In this document: positions 35,174 to 47,600 of the stretch, in pieces
Position numbering within the stretch: the stretch's first letter is position 1
How the letters are laid out: every line of letters begins with the position of its first letter
Source of the DNA: Lentinus brumalis
Lineage: Eukaryota; Basidiomycota; Agaricomycetes; Polyporales; Polyporaceae
NCBI GenBank assembly: GCA_001792895.1
Contig: MARA01000020.1
Location: forward strand, 248,001-312,000
Direction of reading: 5' to 3'
DNA length: 64,000 nt
Translations under genes and position numbers: made by a program
Notes under the pieces: generated by a model
Told to the model about the DNA's origin: nothing
Databases searched by the model: none
The model's input: the letters and a program-made list of their open reading frames with translations, nothing else

Positions 35174-35749
35174 ATGGCAGACCCCCATGCGACATCGACC
35201 GCGGCGGCGCAGGCTCTTGTGACGCCCCCGAGCTCGAGCAGACCCTCACGCTTCTCACATCGCACCGATCGGTCCTCGGATACATGCTGCTCTCAAGAGG
35301 CCAGCCTGTGACAATCATCCGGCATTCTGGCGTCGTCTTCGAGGGCGAGCAGGGCAAGAAGTACGCGAGCGCGATCGCGAGGATAGTGCACAGCGTGCAG
35401 ACGGGCCTGGAGGAAGTCAGCGGAGGACACAGTGACGGGGTAAGTCGCAGTCCGGCGTTCGTCTTGCTTCGTCTTCGCTCCCCTTTGCGCTTTCCGTACG
35501 GACGCGAAGTTTGACGTTTGTCCTTGTGAACTTTATGCAGGACGACCTCCGGTTCATGAGGATACGAACAAAGCGGCACGAAATTATGATCTCTCCAGGT
35601 GCGTGACGCGAAGCTCATCATGACGCGTGTCCGTCTGCCGTGACCCTGTGCACGACGACTGTGTCGGCTGGTTATTGACGAGCGCGCCTTGCATTGTCCT
35701 CGCAGACGAACGCTATCTGCTCGCCGTGCTGCACGACCCGGCGACGTGA
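35174..35749 (+). CDS. Roadblock/LC7-type dynein light chain, with an apparent 1-base frameshift
   Basis: The coding parts are 35174-35439, 35541-35598 and 35706-35749. The protein is the small dimerising light chain of cytoplasmic dynein that binds the intermediate chain. Family marks are ELEQTLTLLTSHRSVLGYML, YASAIARIVHSVQTGLEEV, DDLRFMRIRTKRHEIMISP and DERYLLAVLHDP, in the right order, with introns in phase. The start MADPHATSTAAAQALVTP is natural, but it joins ELEQ only if the C run at 35225-35229 were one base longer. An alternative is an upstream exon (ATG about 35043, donor GTAAGC about 35087) spliced past this point. Homology is strong; only the first ~20 residues are uncertain. Confidence 0.85.
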
Positions 35750-37258
35750 AGAGTCGGCAAGGACGGCCTCCACTCGCAGCACCGCTGAAGTCATCGCCCT
35801 CAGCTCAGACCGCCACGCCCGCCCGCGAGACGTGATCATGGACCTGGATTTCGATTTCGCCTCCGAACGCCTCCTCAGCTCTTACCGCATATGTCTCCGT
35901 ACGATTGTCTGGCAACACACCCTGTAGCATCTGGATACCGACTAATTTATGACCCGAAGCACGCTGCACGGCACACGGACGAATCGCGTACTGGCCCGGA
36001 CGATCGTGAGTTGACAAGTGGTATCAATTGACGAAGGCTGCGAGGCCACGCCAGGCCACGCCTGGTCTGCACGCACATCAGCGTACATCTGGGACATCGT
36101 TTACACCCAGCGAGTGCGTCGCGGGAGGCCGGGGGTGCGGCGGCGGGCCCGTTTGCGTCGGTGCCGTGCGCATTGATGAAACGGCTGAGGGCGCCACATC
36201 ATGAAGAGGACATGATAGATGCTGAGCGGTTCCTGGATGCTGGCCTCGAGACAGCCCGAAGGACTCGTCGGGGGTCGCGAGACGATCGTGCTCTGGCGCG
36301 CGTCGGGCGCTGCATGGTCCGTGGCGGCCACGAGAGGGCGGGCTCGGGGCCTGTCGGGAGCCTGAATCTAACCCTGACAAGCAAGTGCGATAATTGGTGC
36401 AGACGCGCACTGGAGTCTGGTGAGGAACTGGTGGCGCAAATTGCTGCCAGCGGGGAGCGAGTCGATCGACGGTGCTGAGTCTGGGGCCGCTGCTGGTCCT
36501 GCCCCCGCTGCCGTCCGTGGCCTGCTGCGCGTTGCTGCCCACCGTGCGGGTGCGGTTGCCCCGGCGCCTGGTCCAACCCTTGGGCGCTACCGCGCAGCTG
36601 AAGTCAAATTTTGCCTGTGGACCTGCTCTCGTGGGCCCGCTTTCCCCCACGCGCATCCCTGCCCAGCACACCGGGACCGACAGCCGGCTAGCCACCGGTG
36701 CGCCGTGTCTGCAGTGCGCACCCGCTGCGCCCCCGAACGTCGCTGCAGCCCGAGCGTGCGCTGTGCGGGGGATGGCGCGGTCTTCCCCGCCGCCGTCCGC
36801 CTTGGCGATGATAGGATTGGGGCGGGAGAATAAAGGAGGGCATGGCGGAGAGACGCACTAGGCCGCTTTCAAGGCGGGCAATCTCGATGCAGGCGCGCGT
36901 GCCACAGAAAGGTTCTGTTCATCAGCGACGTGAAGAACATTCGCCTCCCGATGCAAAAGATCGCGTCCCAGCGAGATCGCCTCGAGATTGCGTGCCATGC
37001 CTTCGGGTCGTGCTCGAGACTCCTCCTCTCCGCGCTCTCCCAATCGCGCCCTTTTTTCGATTAACGATTGCGCAACGACACATATATCCTTTCACGCGAA
37101 CCGATGCCCTCTCATAAAAGCTCCTCGCGCCTTCTCCCGCTGCCCCCTTCGTCCCACGTCCCGTCGTGCTACTCAACTCCCTGCTGTGCCTGACCTCCCT
37201 AGACGCGTCCTGCCATGCTCCCCACCTCCTCCCGACTCCCCCCGACGGCCTCACCATC
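35750..37258. other. Intergenic, 1.5 kb, plus leader of the zinc-cluster gene
   Basis: Overlapping Arg/Pro/Gly-rich frames up to 205 aa occur on both strands (36078-36861) without motifs. They look like GC-rich non-coding DNA. An ACATATATCC stretch (37079-37088) and CTCATAAAAG (37111-37120) lie 140-180 bp before the ATG of the next gene and may be its TATA elements. Confidence 0.5.
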
Positions 37259-38663
37259 ATGTTCGAGCACTGCACCACCCAGCCGTACTACCGCGGCACC
37301 TCCTCCGGTATGGTCTCAGGCCGCTCCTCCCCCGCTACCCCCTCCTCCCCGTCCACACCAACGGACGTCTACACACAATCCCCGCTCGATGTCGCCGTCG
37401 CATCCGAGGACAGCTGGAACCTCATCCCCTACGACGTCCCCTGGGGTTCCGAGTATTATCACTACCGTGCCGGCACCCTCCCCGGACCGGACGGGCAGTG
37501 CATCTTCTTGCGCTCCCCCACCCCGCTCAAGAACCGCCGCACGCAAAAGGCGTGCAACAAGTGCCGTCAGCGTAAGGCCAAGGTGCGTTGCTGGTTACAT
37601 TCTTGTCTGCACCGCTTTTCGCTGACCCTGCCTGCGTGCCCGCTACAGTGCAGCGGCACCCGTCCCGCGTGCACGCGTTGCCTTGCGCGTGGCTACATCT
37701 GCGAGTACGTCGAGGAGGAAAAACAGGACTCGAAACCCGAAAAGCGCACCTCTGTATCCATATCCCGCCAACACCGTCACCGCCAAGGCTCGACCTCATC
37801 CTCCGTGTCCGCCGACGCCTCGTACTCCATCTCCGACTGCGAGTCCTTCGGCTACCCCCAGTACAAACTCGAGGAGCCCTCGACGCCCGACCTCCTGTAC
37901 CCCGACATCGACCGCTCGTACGAGTCGACGTCGTCCCCGCCGGACTACACCTCGCACTGGGACGACTCGCAGTACTCCATGGCCGCATCATACGGCTACG
38001 AGCACCCCGCCGAGTCGTACCCCGAGTCTGCGCACATGGCCGAGTACTACGAGCAGCCATCGTACGTCGCCGAGGACGCGCACGCGTACCACCATCACGA
38101 CGCCTCCCCGATGTACCACGAGGTCCCCGAGCACCACCCCGCCGCCGCCGCCTCCGTACACGCGCCTCGCCCTGTCCGTTGCACAGGGTCGCCGACGTTC
38201 CTCTCCCCGCAGGAGCGGATGGGCGCCTTCTCCGTGCCCGAGGGCGCGCACGGCATGCACGGTATGCAGGGGATGGAGGAGATCGCGCACAACTCCATGC
38301 TACTCAGCCTCGCCTCTGGGGCTGAGCCAGCGCCGCAGATCGCTCTCCCCCAGGTGCCGCCGATGGCGCCCACGGAGCCCGCGCTCGAGGAGGCCGCCGT
38401 TGCCCTTGAGTGAGTGTTCTTTCCTTCCCCATCCCTTGGCCCGTGTCATTCTTTGTTGCGTCATTACTCCGAGCTTTGCTGACTTGCTTCGCCCGCCCAG
38501 GTACGCGCAGCCGCAGGGTTTGTACTACTACCCGACGGCGGAACCCGCGATGCAGTACCCCTACCTGCAGTACCAGTACGCCGTGCCGACGTACGCTCCA
38601 GGTCCTGCGCAGGAGGGCATCGCGCCCGCCATGCTCTACACGATGCCGATGATGACGGCGTAG
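37259..38663 (+). CDS. Zn(II)2Cys6 transcription factor, 415 aa
   Basis: Exons 37259-37582, 37649-38409 and 38501-38663 join in phase. Residues ~99-130 form the fungal zinc cluster: KNRRTQKACNKCRQRKAK, then CSGTRPACTRCLARGYIC. This is the CX2CX6CX6CX2CX6C pattern that binds two zinc ions and contacts DNA. Intron 1 falls between the second and third cysteines. The remainder is Ser/Pro/Tyr-rich with His runs (HAYHHHDASPMYHEVPEHH) and a Tyr/Gln/Pro-rich carboxyl end (LYYYPTAEP, MQYPYLQYQYAVP), which looks like an activation region. No fungal-specific TF (middle homology) domain is visible. The zinc cluster is central rather than N-terminal. An upstream in-frame ATG at 37166 exists; 37259 has the better context. 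Target genes unknown. Confidence 0.92.
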
Positions 38664-41600
38664 GGTGTCCACCCACTGGCCTCTTCGTGTCCATACCCAG
38701 GTCGTCTTCGCTGCGTCGCGCGACCTGTTACCCCGTCCCGGTCGGTTCTCCTTCGTCGTCGAGATCCCTGGTTTGTTTCGGCTGGACTCTCTTCCCTGCA
38801 TTGTCGACGACAAGTTATTGTATCCCCCTAGTAAGATATCTGTGTCGTAACTTATCCACTGCCGCTGCCAACCCTCTCATTGCACTCCCCATCCCCATCC
38901 CCCATCCCGTCCCGGTCCCCATCGCTACCCCTCACGCATCCTTCGCATATATACATGATACATGACGATGTCTACTGGATATACTTGTATATAGACCGTA
39001 CCATACCTCCCCTGTACTACACCACCCCCAGGACCGTTCGTCTGTCTGTGTCCTATTTGCCGCTACTTGTACTAGCACTGTTGTGTCTTAACTTGGTCTC
39101 TGTCTCTTTGTCTCAATCCGTCCTCCTCGTCCGTGTCTCCAACCAACCACAGCGCGCCCCGAAAAGTGAGTCCTCTTGCAATGCTTGTCGATCCCCCTCC
39201 CGTCGCAGTGACGTCGACGCCTGCGGCCTGTCTGATTGGGCTTCCGCACCCGCCTTCGCGCCGCTGATCCCTGGGGCCGCTGCTGTGATTGCATTGCGCT
39301 GATTGTGATAGAGTCGCGCCGTGCCAGATCCCCCACCGAAACGCGCGCCCGTGCGTTCAGGCAAGTCGGGTCCAGGGTGCGCGTCGAGGCTAGAAGCCAG
39401 AAGCCAGAACAGAAGCGCGATGCATGACCGGTGACCCGTGCGGGTGCTTCGGACGTAGCGCGTGGGGCCTGAGCGGGAGCAGTTGCCAGCTGCCCACTCG
39501 GCGGTGCACCTTGAGGCTTGCGTTGTACTCAGTACTTTAGAGTTCTGACGCACACACTTCTGGCCTCTAGGTGGGCTCGCAGCGGCCGGGAAGGTTCAAA
39601 CCTCCAGGGCGGCGGTAGCAGGTTTACGTATTGCGAACGCCGGTCTGCGAGGCGTTGTCAACGGACTAAAGCATGGTTCCCGGGCCCCCAGGAGGTAGCT
39701 CTAGGTAGCTTCCATTCCAGCCCGCTGCGCACAGCTCAGTCAATTGTAATTGGCCCGAGGCGAACTTGAAGACGTCAACGGGAGCCCTCGCTGGAAGCGT
39801 TTCAGCCTCCATTTCGTTTCTCGAGCTCATGACCAAGCCATCAGCGAGCCTGTCATGGGCTGTAGCCCGTCTGGGATGCGTGCCTCGTGGTTCTCAGCCT
39901 TTCGACTCCACGGCGTTCTCCCGAGCGCCTTGGATAGCCATAGTTCGCGATGAGCAGCCTACAGGCGAGTCTAGCAGGGTCGGCCTCGTGTTGGGTGCCC
40001 TCGACCAGTGCTGCCGAGCTTCTCCCGCAAGTAAGTAGTCCAAGGGCAGCGTTTTGTGGGCGCAGGTGCGAGTAACCGTCGGAACAGTCGGACGGAGACT
40101 CGTGGCTCTGACGGTGAACATAGATCTTGTGGAATCTGGCCGCCCCGTGGCAGCCGACGAAGGCGAGTGCAAGGGTCACCGACCGCCACTCGACCGCTGC
40201 TGACAGTCGTGAGATCAACCAGTGGAACAGCGGACACCCGTTCGAAGTTCGAACCCGCCTACTTACTTACTACGCAGGAGAGCGACCGAAATTTGGCGGA
40301 GGCTGCCTGCGCGCGACGGACTCCGAGTCGAGTCTAGATCTCGGGCTACGGGAGGCACTCCTCCTCAAGCTGACGAAGAGGGATCGACAAAGCTGCGCCG
40401 AGGACGGACAGATATCCCGTGTACACCGGCGTCGCGAGTGCCATCGCGCATGGCCCCGACTTGCGGCCCTGGCAGGCTGGTGGTGTCAGATAACCTTTAA
40501 ATCGGGCGGGGTTGACGCGGCGGTTGAGTCTTAACATCCTGACAAGTCCATGATCTGCAGCGCCGGCTAGAGCCCTGCCAGTGGTCGCGGCGGCGCTGCG
40601 CGGGTCCCGGGGCAGGAAAGGCAGGCGGGGACACCGTAGTAACCGTGCGAGTGCCCGCTCGCAGGACGGTTCCCTGTTGTGGTAGGAAATCTGACCGTGG
40701 CCGCCGTGGTGACCGTTGCAGCGGTTGGCGCGGACGGTTCGGCGTCCTACCGTTTCCGCAGACTTCGTATCAGGCTGGAATGGCGTCTCAGCCATCAGAA
40801 CAGAGAAATTACTCGAAAAGCCTCGGCGGGTGCCGGGCGTGCGGCATGGGAACGAACATAATAGGTACATGAGCGGGATGGGTTAGGCCATCCGTTGGGA
40901 GACATTAATATTGAGGTCTTGACTGACTAGAAACAAGGGGACATGGCTCCACAGCTGTGATTGCGGCGTTGCCTGCCAAGTGACCACTCGCACAGCGGGT
41001 CGAGAACGAAGACACGGCCTCCACGCAAGCACTGGGACCCGAGGATGGGTACAGGGTGTAGGCTCGTGTGGCGTGCCGATGGGAGAGCGTGGACACTGGG
41101 AGACGTCTGTACGGTCATGACAATGTCGCGGAACTTGAAAAGCCTGAATACGGGCGGTAGCGGCGCATCGTAGCCCGACAGTCGGGGTGCATGCACGCAC
41201 ACGCCCATGGCTCATCGGCGAATCGATGTCGCCCGTTGCAAAGCGAGGCAACACTTGCAGCATTGAATGGAGTCGCTTCAGCTTTCCGGTCAATACAAAT
41301 TCAGCTTCGGGTCTATGGCCTGAAGACACAGGTGTCCTAGGCCGGAGTTGGGAGGGTGGACCCACAAGAGCAGGCGCTCGGAGGCAATGGCGAGGGCGCG
41401 GCGACGTCCGCGATTTTCCGGTCGTGCGGGAGAAAGATGCGCGAGCGTGGGTTCTCCTCATGCAGGCGCCCCAGAACTGGCAGGCCTGGAATGCGCTAGA
41501 GTCCGTGAGGTTGTACGGAAGGTCCCTTGCACCATGGGACGCGTGTGGTTGAATGGAAGCACCGACGACCGTGAGGTGTGAGGCCGATAGGCTAGAGCAG

Positions 41601-42604
41601 GATGTATCACTGTTGCGCAGAGAGCGAAAATGCTGCATGTTGGCTGCATGCCACGGACGGGCCACTGCTCCGTAAAGATCATGATTCATGGATGATGGAA
41701 CGTATCACCTGGGAATATCAGTTTGCACACCAGGCTGTCTTACGTCCGCCACTGGCGCATGCGGCATGGCCGACGATCCGTAAGTCGAAGCGGGAGAAGG
41801 CTAACAGCCACGCAATAACCGCACGAGGCGCGAGGGGGAGATTCTGATAACACGGCAACTCCCCGTACGACGTAACGGCTGCCGGGAGAGACAGGTTTAT
41901 GCAGTGCGCAGGGACGGCTCTTAGGGACCTCCGAGGGGTCCTGCTCAGAGCAGGCGCGGACCGATCATCAAAGCGGCAGCTGACACGCGATTTCGCAGTA
42001 GCTTGAGTGTGGTTCGTCCAGCGAGCGGACCGCGTGTTCTGCTCTCGTCACTTTGCCAGAGGTGAGAAGGCTGACGGCATGGATGAGCTTATTGGCTAGT
42101 AGAGTGCTTCACGGACTTCGTCGCTCAGTTCTATGAGAACCCGCGACTGTCAGCTCGAAGAATGGAAGGCTAAAAGGGTTCAACGTAGACGTACTAGTTC
42201 TACACCGCGCGCATGCAGTGACACAAGAAGCTGCGACCTCGTGGGTACGTCGAGAAACGTTTCGGGTGCATACTGGCACTCTCCGCGGGGATGAACGTCG
42301 GGAGCACTCATCTGACGTCTACGAACCTAGAACAAAGCTACTGAGCATCACCGGATAGGGCACAAAGCGCAGACAGCCGGCGCTGCCGTAATACAGTAGA
42401 GATAGACCTCCGTTGCAATTCCGTACAGGTGGAGGCCTCGAGAAGTGAGTGGGGAGGCAGAACCTACACAGTTCAGGTTACAGAGAGGCAGACACGCGCT
42501 ACATTGAACTCGTCCAATGACCGAGGATCTGTTATGGCGGAACGTTAGGACACCGCGGACACGAGTCTCCCAATGGGATGCCTTACGGATTGATCACTAC
42601 TATC
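38664..42604. other. Gene-poor stretch, 3.9 kb
   Basis: The first ~500 bp is pyrimidine-rich 3' flank of the regulator gene. Beyond 39.2 kb, frames on both strands (up to 268 aa at 40883-41689, minus) overlap each other, are Arg/Ser/Pro-rich, and show no motif, signal peptide or convincing splice pattern. I find no long direct or inverted repeat by eye. Decayed transposon DNA is a possible explanation. Confidence 0.45.
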
Positions 42605-42950
42605 TCATGATCGGGAGTCGGTAGGTGGCTCTTTGAGCGGGTTCTCCGCACGAGCCTGGTCTAAGAGAACATCTAGACCCTTCTCCTTCACCGCCCTCTG
42701 CGGAAGAGCGTCAAGAGAGCACTTCATCAAATTTAGGGGGACATACCTGTACGCAGTCCTTGTACTCTCGCCAAACTTGGCCGCACGACTGCTCGAACTC
42801 AGCCGCCTTCTCCTGCGAGAACTTAGTCCGCTGTGCCGGAGTGATCGAGGCGGACACCGCGGGCTCCAGGTAGCCCTCGAACCACGCGTTGAAGCACGCG
42901 TCGTACTTGCGCTTCAGCGGAGTGCACTCTTCGGCGAGGCTGGAAGACAT
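42605..42950 (-). CDS. MDM35: Mdm35/TRIAP1-family intermembrane-space protein
   Basis: Two exons (42950-42747, 42697-42605; 49 bp intron) encode 98 aa. The protein has the twin CX9C motif: C-TPLKRKYDA-C and C-GQVWREYKD-C, each with exactly nine residues between, forming a disulphide-linked helical hairpin. Such proteins are oxidised by the Mia40 relay in the mitochondrial intermembrane space. Mdm35 partners Ups1/Ups2 PRELI-type proteins in phospholipid transfer. The family signature YDACFNAWFEGYL and the end KEKGLDVLLDQARAENPLKE fit well. It is divergent from VPS29, with 210 bp between starts. Confidence 0.95.
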
Positions 42951-43160
42951 ATCCTGGACTCAAGAATAAGTAGCTGAATGCCGACAGATGGACTGCGAGC
43001 ACAGGGAAGCCGGGGACTGGCGTGGTGGTTGCAAACAAGCTTCTAAGTTTCGGAGGCGCCCATGACATATGTGCCACGTGGGCTGTCTACAGAGGCCGAC
43101 GCCGGCGTCTTTGCTGCACTGCGGATCTGGCTCCCGGTGTTCATCTCGTCTGCTGCCACC
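42951..43160. promoter_or_regulatory. Bidirectional promoter, MDM35 / VPS29
   Basis: Two housekeeping genes start at 42950 (minus) and 43161 (plus), so 210 bp must hold both promoters. No TATA box is evident. The VPS29 start has a strong context (GCCACCATGG). Confidence 0.6.
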
Positions 43161-44665
43161 ATGGTCCTCGTCCTGGTCATCGGCGACCTGCACATCCCCC
43201 ACCGCGTCCATGACCTCCCGGCGAAGTTCAAGAAACTCTTAGTTCCCGGGAAGATCCAACAAATTCTCTGCACCGGCAACGTCTGCGACCGCGAAACATA
43301 CGAGTACCTGCGCACGGTCTCGCCGGATGTCAACGTCGTGAGGGGAGACTACGATGAGGTGCGTAGCTTTGCGTGTGGGCTGTTGAGTACCGCTGACCGT
43401 GTGCGCTTGGATAGAGCTCTTTCCCCCTCTCTGTAACCGTTGCACATTCGCCGATCCGGATTGGCGTGATTCACGGACACCAGAGCGTACCAACAGGGGA
43501 CCTTGACTCATTGAACGCGATCGCAAGGCAATTGGATGTGGACGTACTTGTGTCGGGACACACACATACGTAAGTCTTATGTCTTGCCGTTCGTCCCGCC
43601 GCGTCCCTTCGGTCAAACAAGTCTACGGGACCGAGGCTTCGCCCTTCATGCGCATTGGTCAGTTTATCTGCTATCCCTGAGGCTAGGTGACGTGGTCACC
43701 GTGTACGCTCTGGATCGAACAGTGCGGAGTGCAGACATTCCCTCCCGCTCGCTCTGTTCGCCCTTTCTTCTTGCCCCAGATCTTCCGGACGGCGGACTGT
43801 CAGTCTGAGAATTTTATCGCTTCCCTATACAGGTATTCTTGTGACTCGGCTTCTATGCGTCTTGGTTCGATCGTTCCAGCCTCCTTCATGGACTTGTATG
43901 GGACGCAGAGCGTAGCGTTTCATTTCGAGCGCATGCGGTGTGGCTTGTATGGGCTAAACTCGGCCACAGTCGAGCGAATATGGAGGCCGTCGCATCCTCC
44001 CGTTGCTGCATTGAAAGCTACTTTCGGAAATGTGTGGCGTAAAGTGCGCAGACGTCATGAACGGGATCAACAGTTCGCGGGCGTGGAATGTTGGATGAGG
44101 GCCGTTACCGAAGCCGGGCGGGCTTCCAAGCGTGACATTGGCAAGAAGTATATGAGAAGCGTCAGAGTTGAGACGCCGGCCACTTAACATTGTCAGGTCC
44201 GCGGTAGACCGCTGGTATTGGCACTTCTCCTTCGCACACGTCGGGCGGAGGAGGTACCGATGACGCTATCCTTTCGAACGGACTGCGGTGAACTGCGCTG
44301 ATGTCTTCCTGCTCCAGCTTCCAGGCAGTCGAGTATGACGGCCGTTTCTTCGTGAACCCCGGTTCCGCCACCGGCGCATGGATAGGCAGCTACAACGGGT
44401 ACGTTCCACTCCACCTTGTCGACATGGAGCTGCACCTCACCATAATTCGTGCTGCAGTGATACCACGCCGTCATTCGCGCTCATGGACATTCAAGGCCCC
44501 GCGGTGGTGACATACGTGTACCAGCTGATTGAGGGCGAAGTCCGCGTGGAGAAGATCGAGTACAGGAAGGAGCCCGAGCCGGTGCGAGAAGCACCGCGCC
44601 CGACCACCATGCCGCAGAGCATCCCCTCCAGCCCTGGCCCTCAGCACGTACAGAGCGTCTGGTGA
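43161..44665 (+). CDS. VPS29: Vps29, retromer subunit
   Basis: Exons 43161-43358, 43415-43569, 44318-44398 and 44458-44665 join in phase to 213 aa. The protein has the calcineurin-like phosphoesterase fold of Vps29: [61 protein letters not shown] and [11 protein letters not shown]. In retromer it is a scaffold that binds Vps35 on endosomes for cargo recycling, usually without phosphatase activity. Introns 1 and 3 are short, but intron 2 is 748 bp (43570-44317). The carboxyl end is about 30 residues longer than human Vps29, adding a Pro-rich tail. Confidence 0.95.
43570..44317 (+). other. Unusually long intron 2 of VPS29
   Basis: Flanking exons splice in phase (SGHTHT joined to FQAVEY), so this 748 bp is intronic. 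Neighbouring introns are 49-90 bp. Inside I find no family motif and no clear inverted ends. It may hold an old insertion, a nested RNA or an unannotated alternative exon. Confidence 0.7.
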
Positions 44666-47600
44666 GGGCTTGAACGTTCATCCGTCGGTAGAGCCGGTGG
44701 AGGGCTCAGGGCTGCGGTGTTCGAGTTGTGGTGCGTGGGCGCACCTGGTTTTGCTTCTGGATTGTATTATTATCGCGCATCTTCTTCGCATTTCGTCAGG
44801 GGCGGGCGGGCTGTGAAGTGAGCAAGAAGTGAGAGGCATTCAAGCTGCTCGCAATGGCAAGATTGCAGTACATGCTCGGTGACCCTCGCCGACGCGACGT
44901 TGCCATGCGCTATCGATATGCAAAGATGGTGTATGCACGGGGCTTCGAAAGAAGTTTACGGCGGGTCAACCACTGGAGTCCCTGCTGTCTCGAGGCAACC
45001 CGGTGTCATTGATACACCTCAGCATGACGTGCAGGGGATGCCCCAGGATGCCCCCAAGCGTTACGGTATTGGTTTCAGGTCCACACGGTCGGTCTCGCAC
45101 ATCCCTTGCCCCACAACACTCGCAATCATTATCAAGTCTTGAACGGTTTACGCTCCCGCGCGCTGTCGGAAGCAAAATGCAAAGGAGGCTCCGGGGTGTT
45201 CAGTACACCCGGCAAGAACGCGGTCGCCACAGGTCGCCACTGCCGACTGCACAGGGCGTGGTCTGGCGTGGTAGGCGCAGCCTCGGGCTAGCCGACGCGA
45301 TGGCGTGGCCCGAGCAGTTTTCCATCCTCCGCGAGCCCTCCAAGACCCTGCATGCAGAGCCGTTGCGATCTCGGGAGTCGGGGAGGGGAGCGGTCTGGGG
45401 CCGTTCTGCTGCTTCTGCTGCTTGACGACGGCTGACAGTGGCGATATGCCGGTGGGATTCGGCACGCTGCGTCATATCCAAGACGTCGGCGGAGGGAGGT
45501 GCTGGACCCTGGTCACGGACCACGGTGCACCTGCCGCCCTGTACCGTGGCGTCGTCGATGTGCACGTATAAGCTTACCCGTGTGCCGTGCACAGAGCCCC
45601 CCTGGCTTGTCATTGATATCGTACAGGGCGATAGATTATTGCGAGCAATCACCACGGTGCGCCTGAAGACGGCAGGGCGGCCCCGCGCAACGGAACCATT
45701 TTCAGACTACATACGCGCGGCAGCTCCGAGTGACGGGATCTCAGTTCAAGCCCTAGTGAGCAGGCAAGGGTCGTGCTTCTGGCACTGGCGTCGGCGATGC
45801 GCAGGCGGACTCGTGGCCCGCTTCCTGATGCCTTGCGCAGCTTGCGACGCAGATTTTCAGAATGCAGATGGCAGACGCGTGTCTGACCACAGGCCTCATG
45901 CCCGGACTGAGTGGGGCGCGGGGGTGCCGGTGGAGAGGGTCGCCTATATAGTGCTTAGCGTGCGTGCCAGCGAGGCGGGCCGCGATGTATGCCGCACGGT
46001 GGGTGCGTATACTGAACGCCGGGCGGGCGGCGTGATGGGCCATCAATATTGGTTGCCGTTTGTGTTTCTGAATCTCCGCCACGAGTCTGGAACGTGGGGG
46101 CGTGCAGGTAGCCACAGCCTGAGGGGGGAGGGGGGGGGGGCTGCGACTGTGCAGTGTGTAGCAGCTAGCTCGTGCCATGTACTGTAGTGATCAGTGCCTG
46201 TAGGACGTGCGGACTCAGATAGATCATAGGGACCTGCTTGTTGACGATGATGTAGTGATGGACGCACTGACTGCGCTGTGGTCAACGGGGAAGATGGGGT
46301 TCTTGTCTACGGTCTGGACTCCGCAGATCTGGCGGTGAGGACTGCGGTACGGTCTCGAGGAAGATGGCGTTCTTGTTCACGGAGTACGGTTGGTGTAGTG
46401 TGTGGGGTAGCCGGCTGGTATGGTCTACCGCGTCAGATCTCCATGAGCAGCACTCTGTAATGCGGCCTCGAAGCCGGGTAATTAGCATGGTATGTCCTCG
46501 ACTCTTCTGTGCGTCATGATCTTCTGATTGAGCAGCCGTGATCAGAAGGCTCACCGGTACTCGATACGTCGCACAGTACATAGTATCGCCAACTGCTTGT
46601 TCAGAAATCCGAGAACGGTCTCGACAGCCAGTACGGAGGGTGATACCTGGACGCGCGCTGGGCATCGGCGATCGCTTCCACGGAGTAAGTGGCTGCGTTA
46701 TAGAGTTGGGACTCTGTGTGGGTCGTATGCGACTTGCCTATTTCCGTTACCACGATGTCTGTATTGCGCCCAACATTTCAGCTGGCCGACGCTACGGCGA
46801 CTGTCATTTGGTGGCATCATCGAACAGGGTCAGCTCACATAACTATTGCGGTGTTGATCATTCCTCTCTGTACCTGCTGATAGCTCGCTGAGATCAACAT
46901 GCACCGAGCCACACCTGCTGTGGCGAATGCTGTACTTCATCATTGTCCGCGTACCTTTTCCCTCCGTAGCTCCGTAGCTACCCTCGAAGTACTAGTACAC
47001 TAGCTCTGGCGGTCATTGTAACAAGATAGACAGCTCGACGACGGACCTGGAATCTGGGGTTGATCTGGGGTACGAGCAAAGACAAGGTCGTTTGAATGGT
47101 TTGAGATCCCTGAATGAAGGACAAGATGTTTCGACGCCCGAGTCATCATAGCGTCACGACAAGACGCGTTGCTCGCAAACGACTGCTCGACGTTGTGCGG
47201 CCTGTTTCACCCAAGAGGAATTAGAGAGGAGACGGCCGTGAGATGGACTAGGCACGTACGGTGGACGGATATCCGCCGTCTTTCTCGGTACGACGGGAGA
47301 TGTGCGGTGGCCTTGTGTGCAGGCAGCGAGGCACCTCGCGAGATCGAGGGCACAAAGCCGCAACTCTGCGGGGCCGAGGAGCCATGTTAGAGCGGCGGTG
47401 TGCTCTGGACACCCTATGATCATGTCTCTGTGAAAGTGGTGGTGATCATGGCACATCTGGCACATTGTTAGTACCCATATGTGTGCCGTAAACGCAGTCA
47501 GGGCATGCGCGAATGTCGCGTGGTGGTTTTGAAGGGTGGTGTGATCCCTACTTGCTGGGTTAACACTGCTCCTGTCACTGTAAGAAGGTCCTCGTGCAAA

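Noticed and set aside
36078..36861. Frames up to 205 aa on both strands
   Set aside because: They are Arg/Pro/Gly-rich and overlapping, with no motif or splice logic; typical of GC-rich non-coding DNA.
40240..40275. GTTCGAAGTTCGAACCC resembling a tRNA T-arm
   Set aside because: No acceptor stem or anticodon arm can be folded around it.
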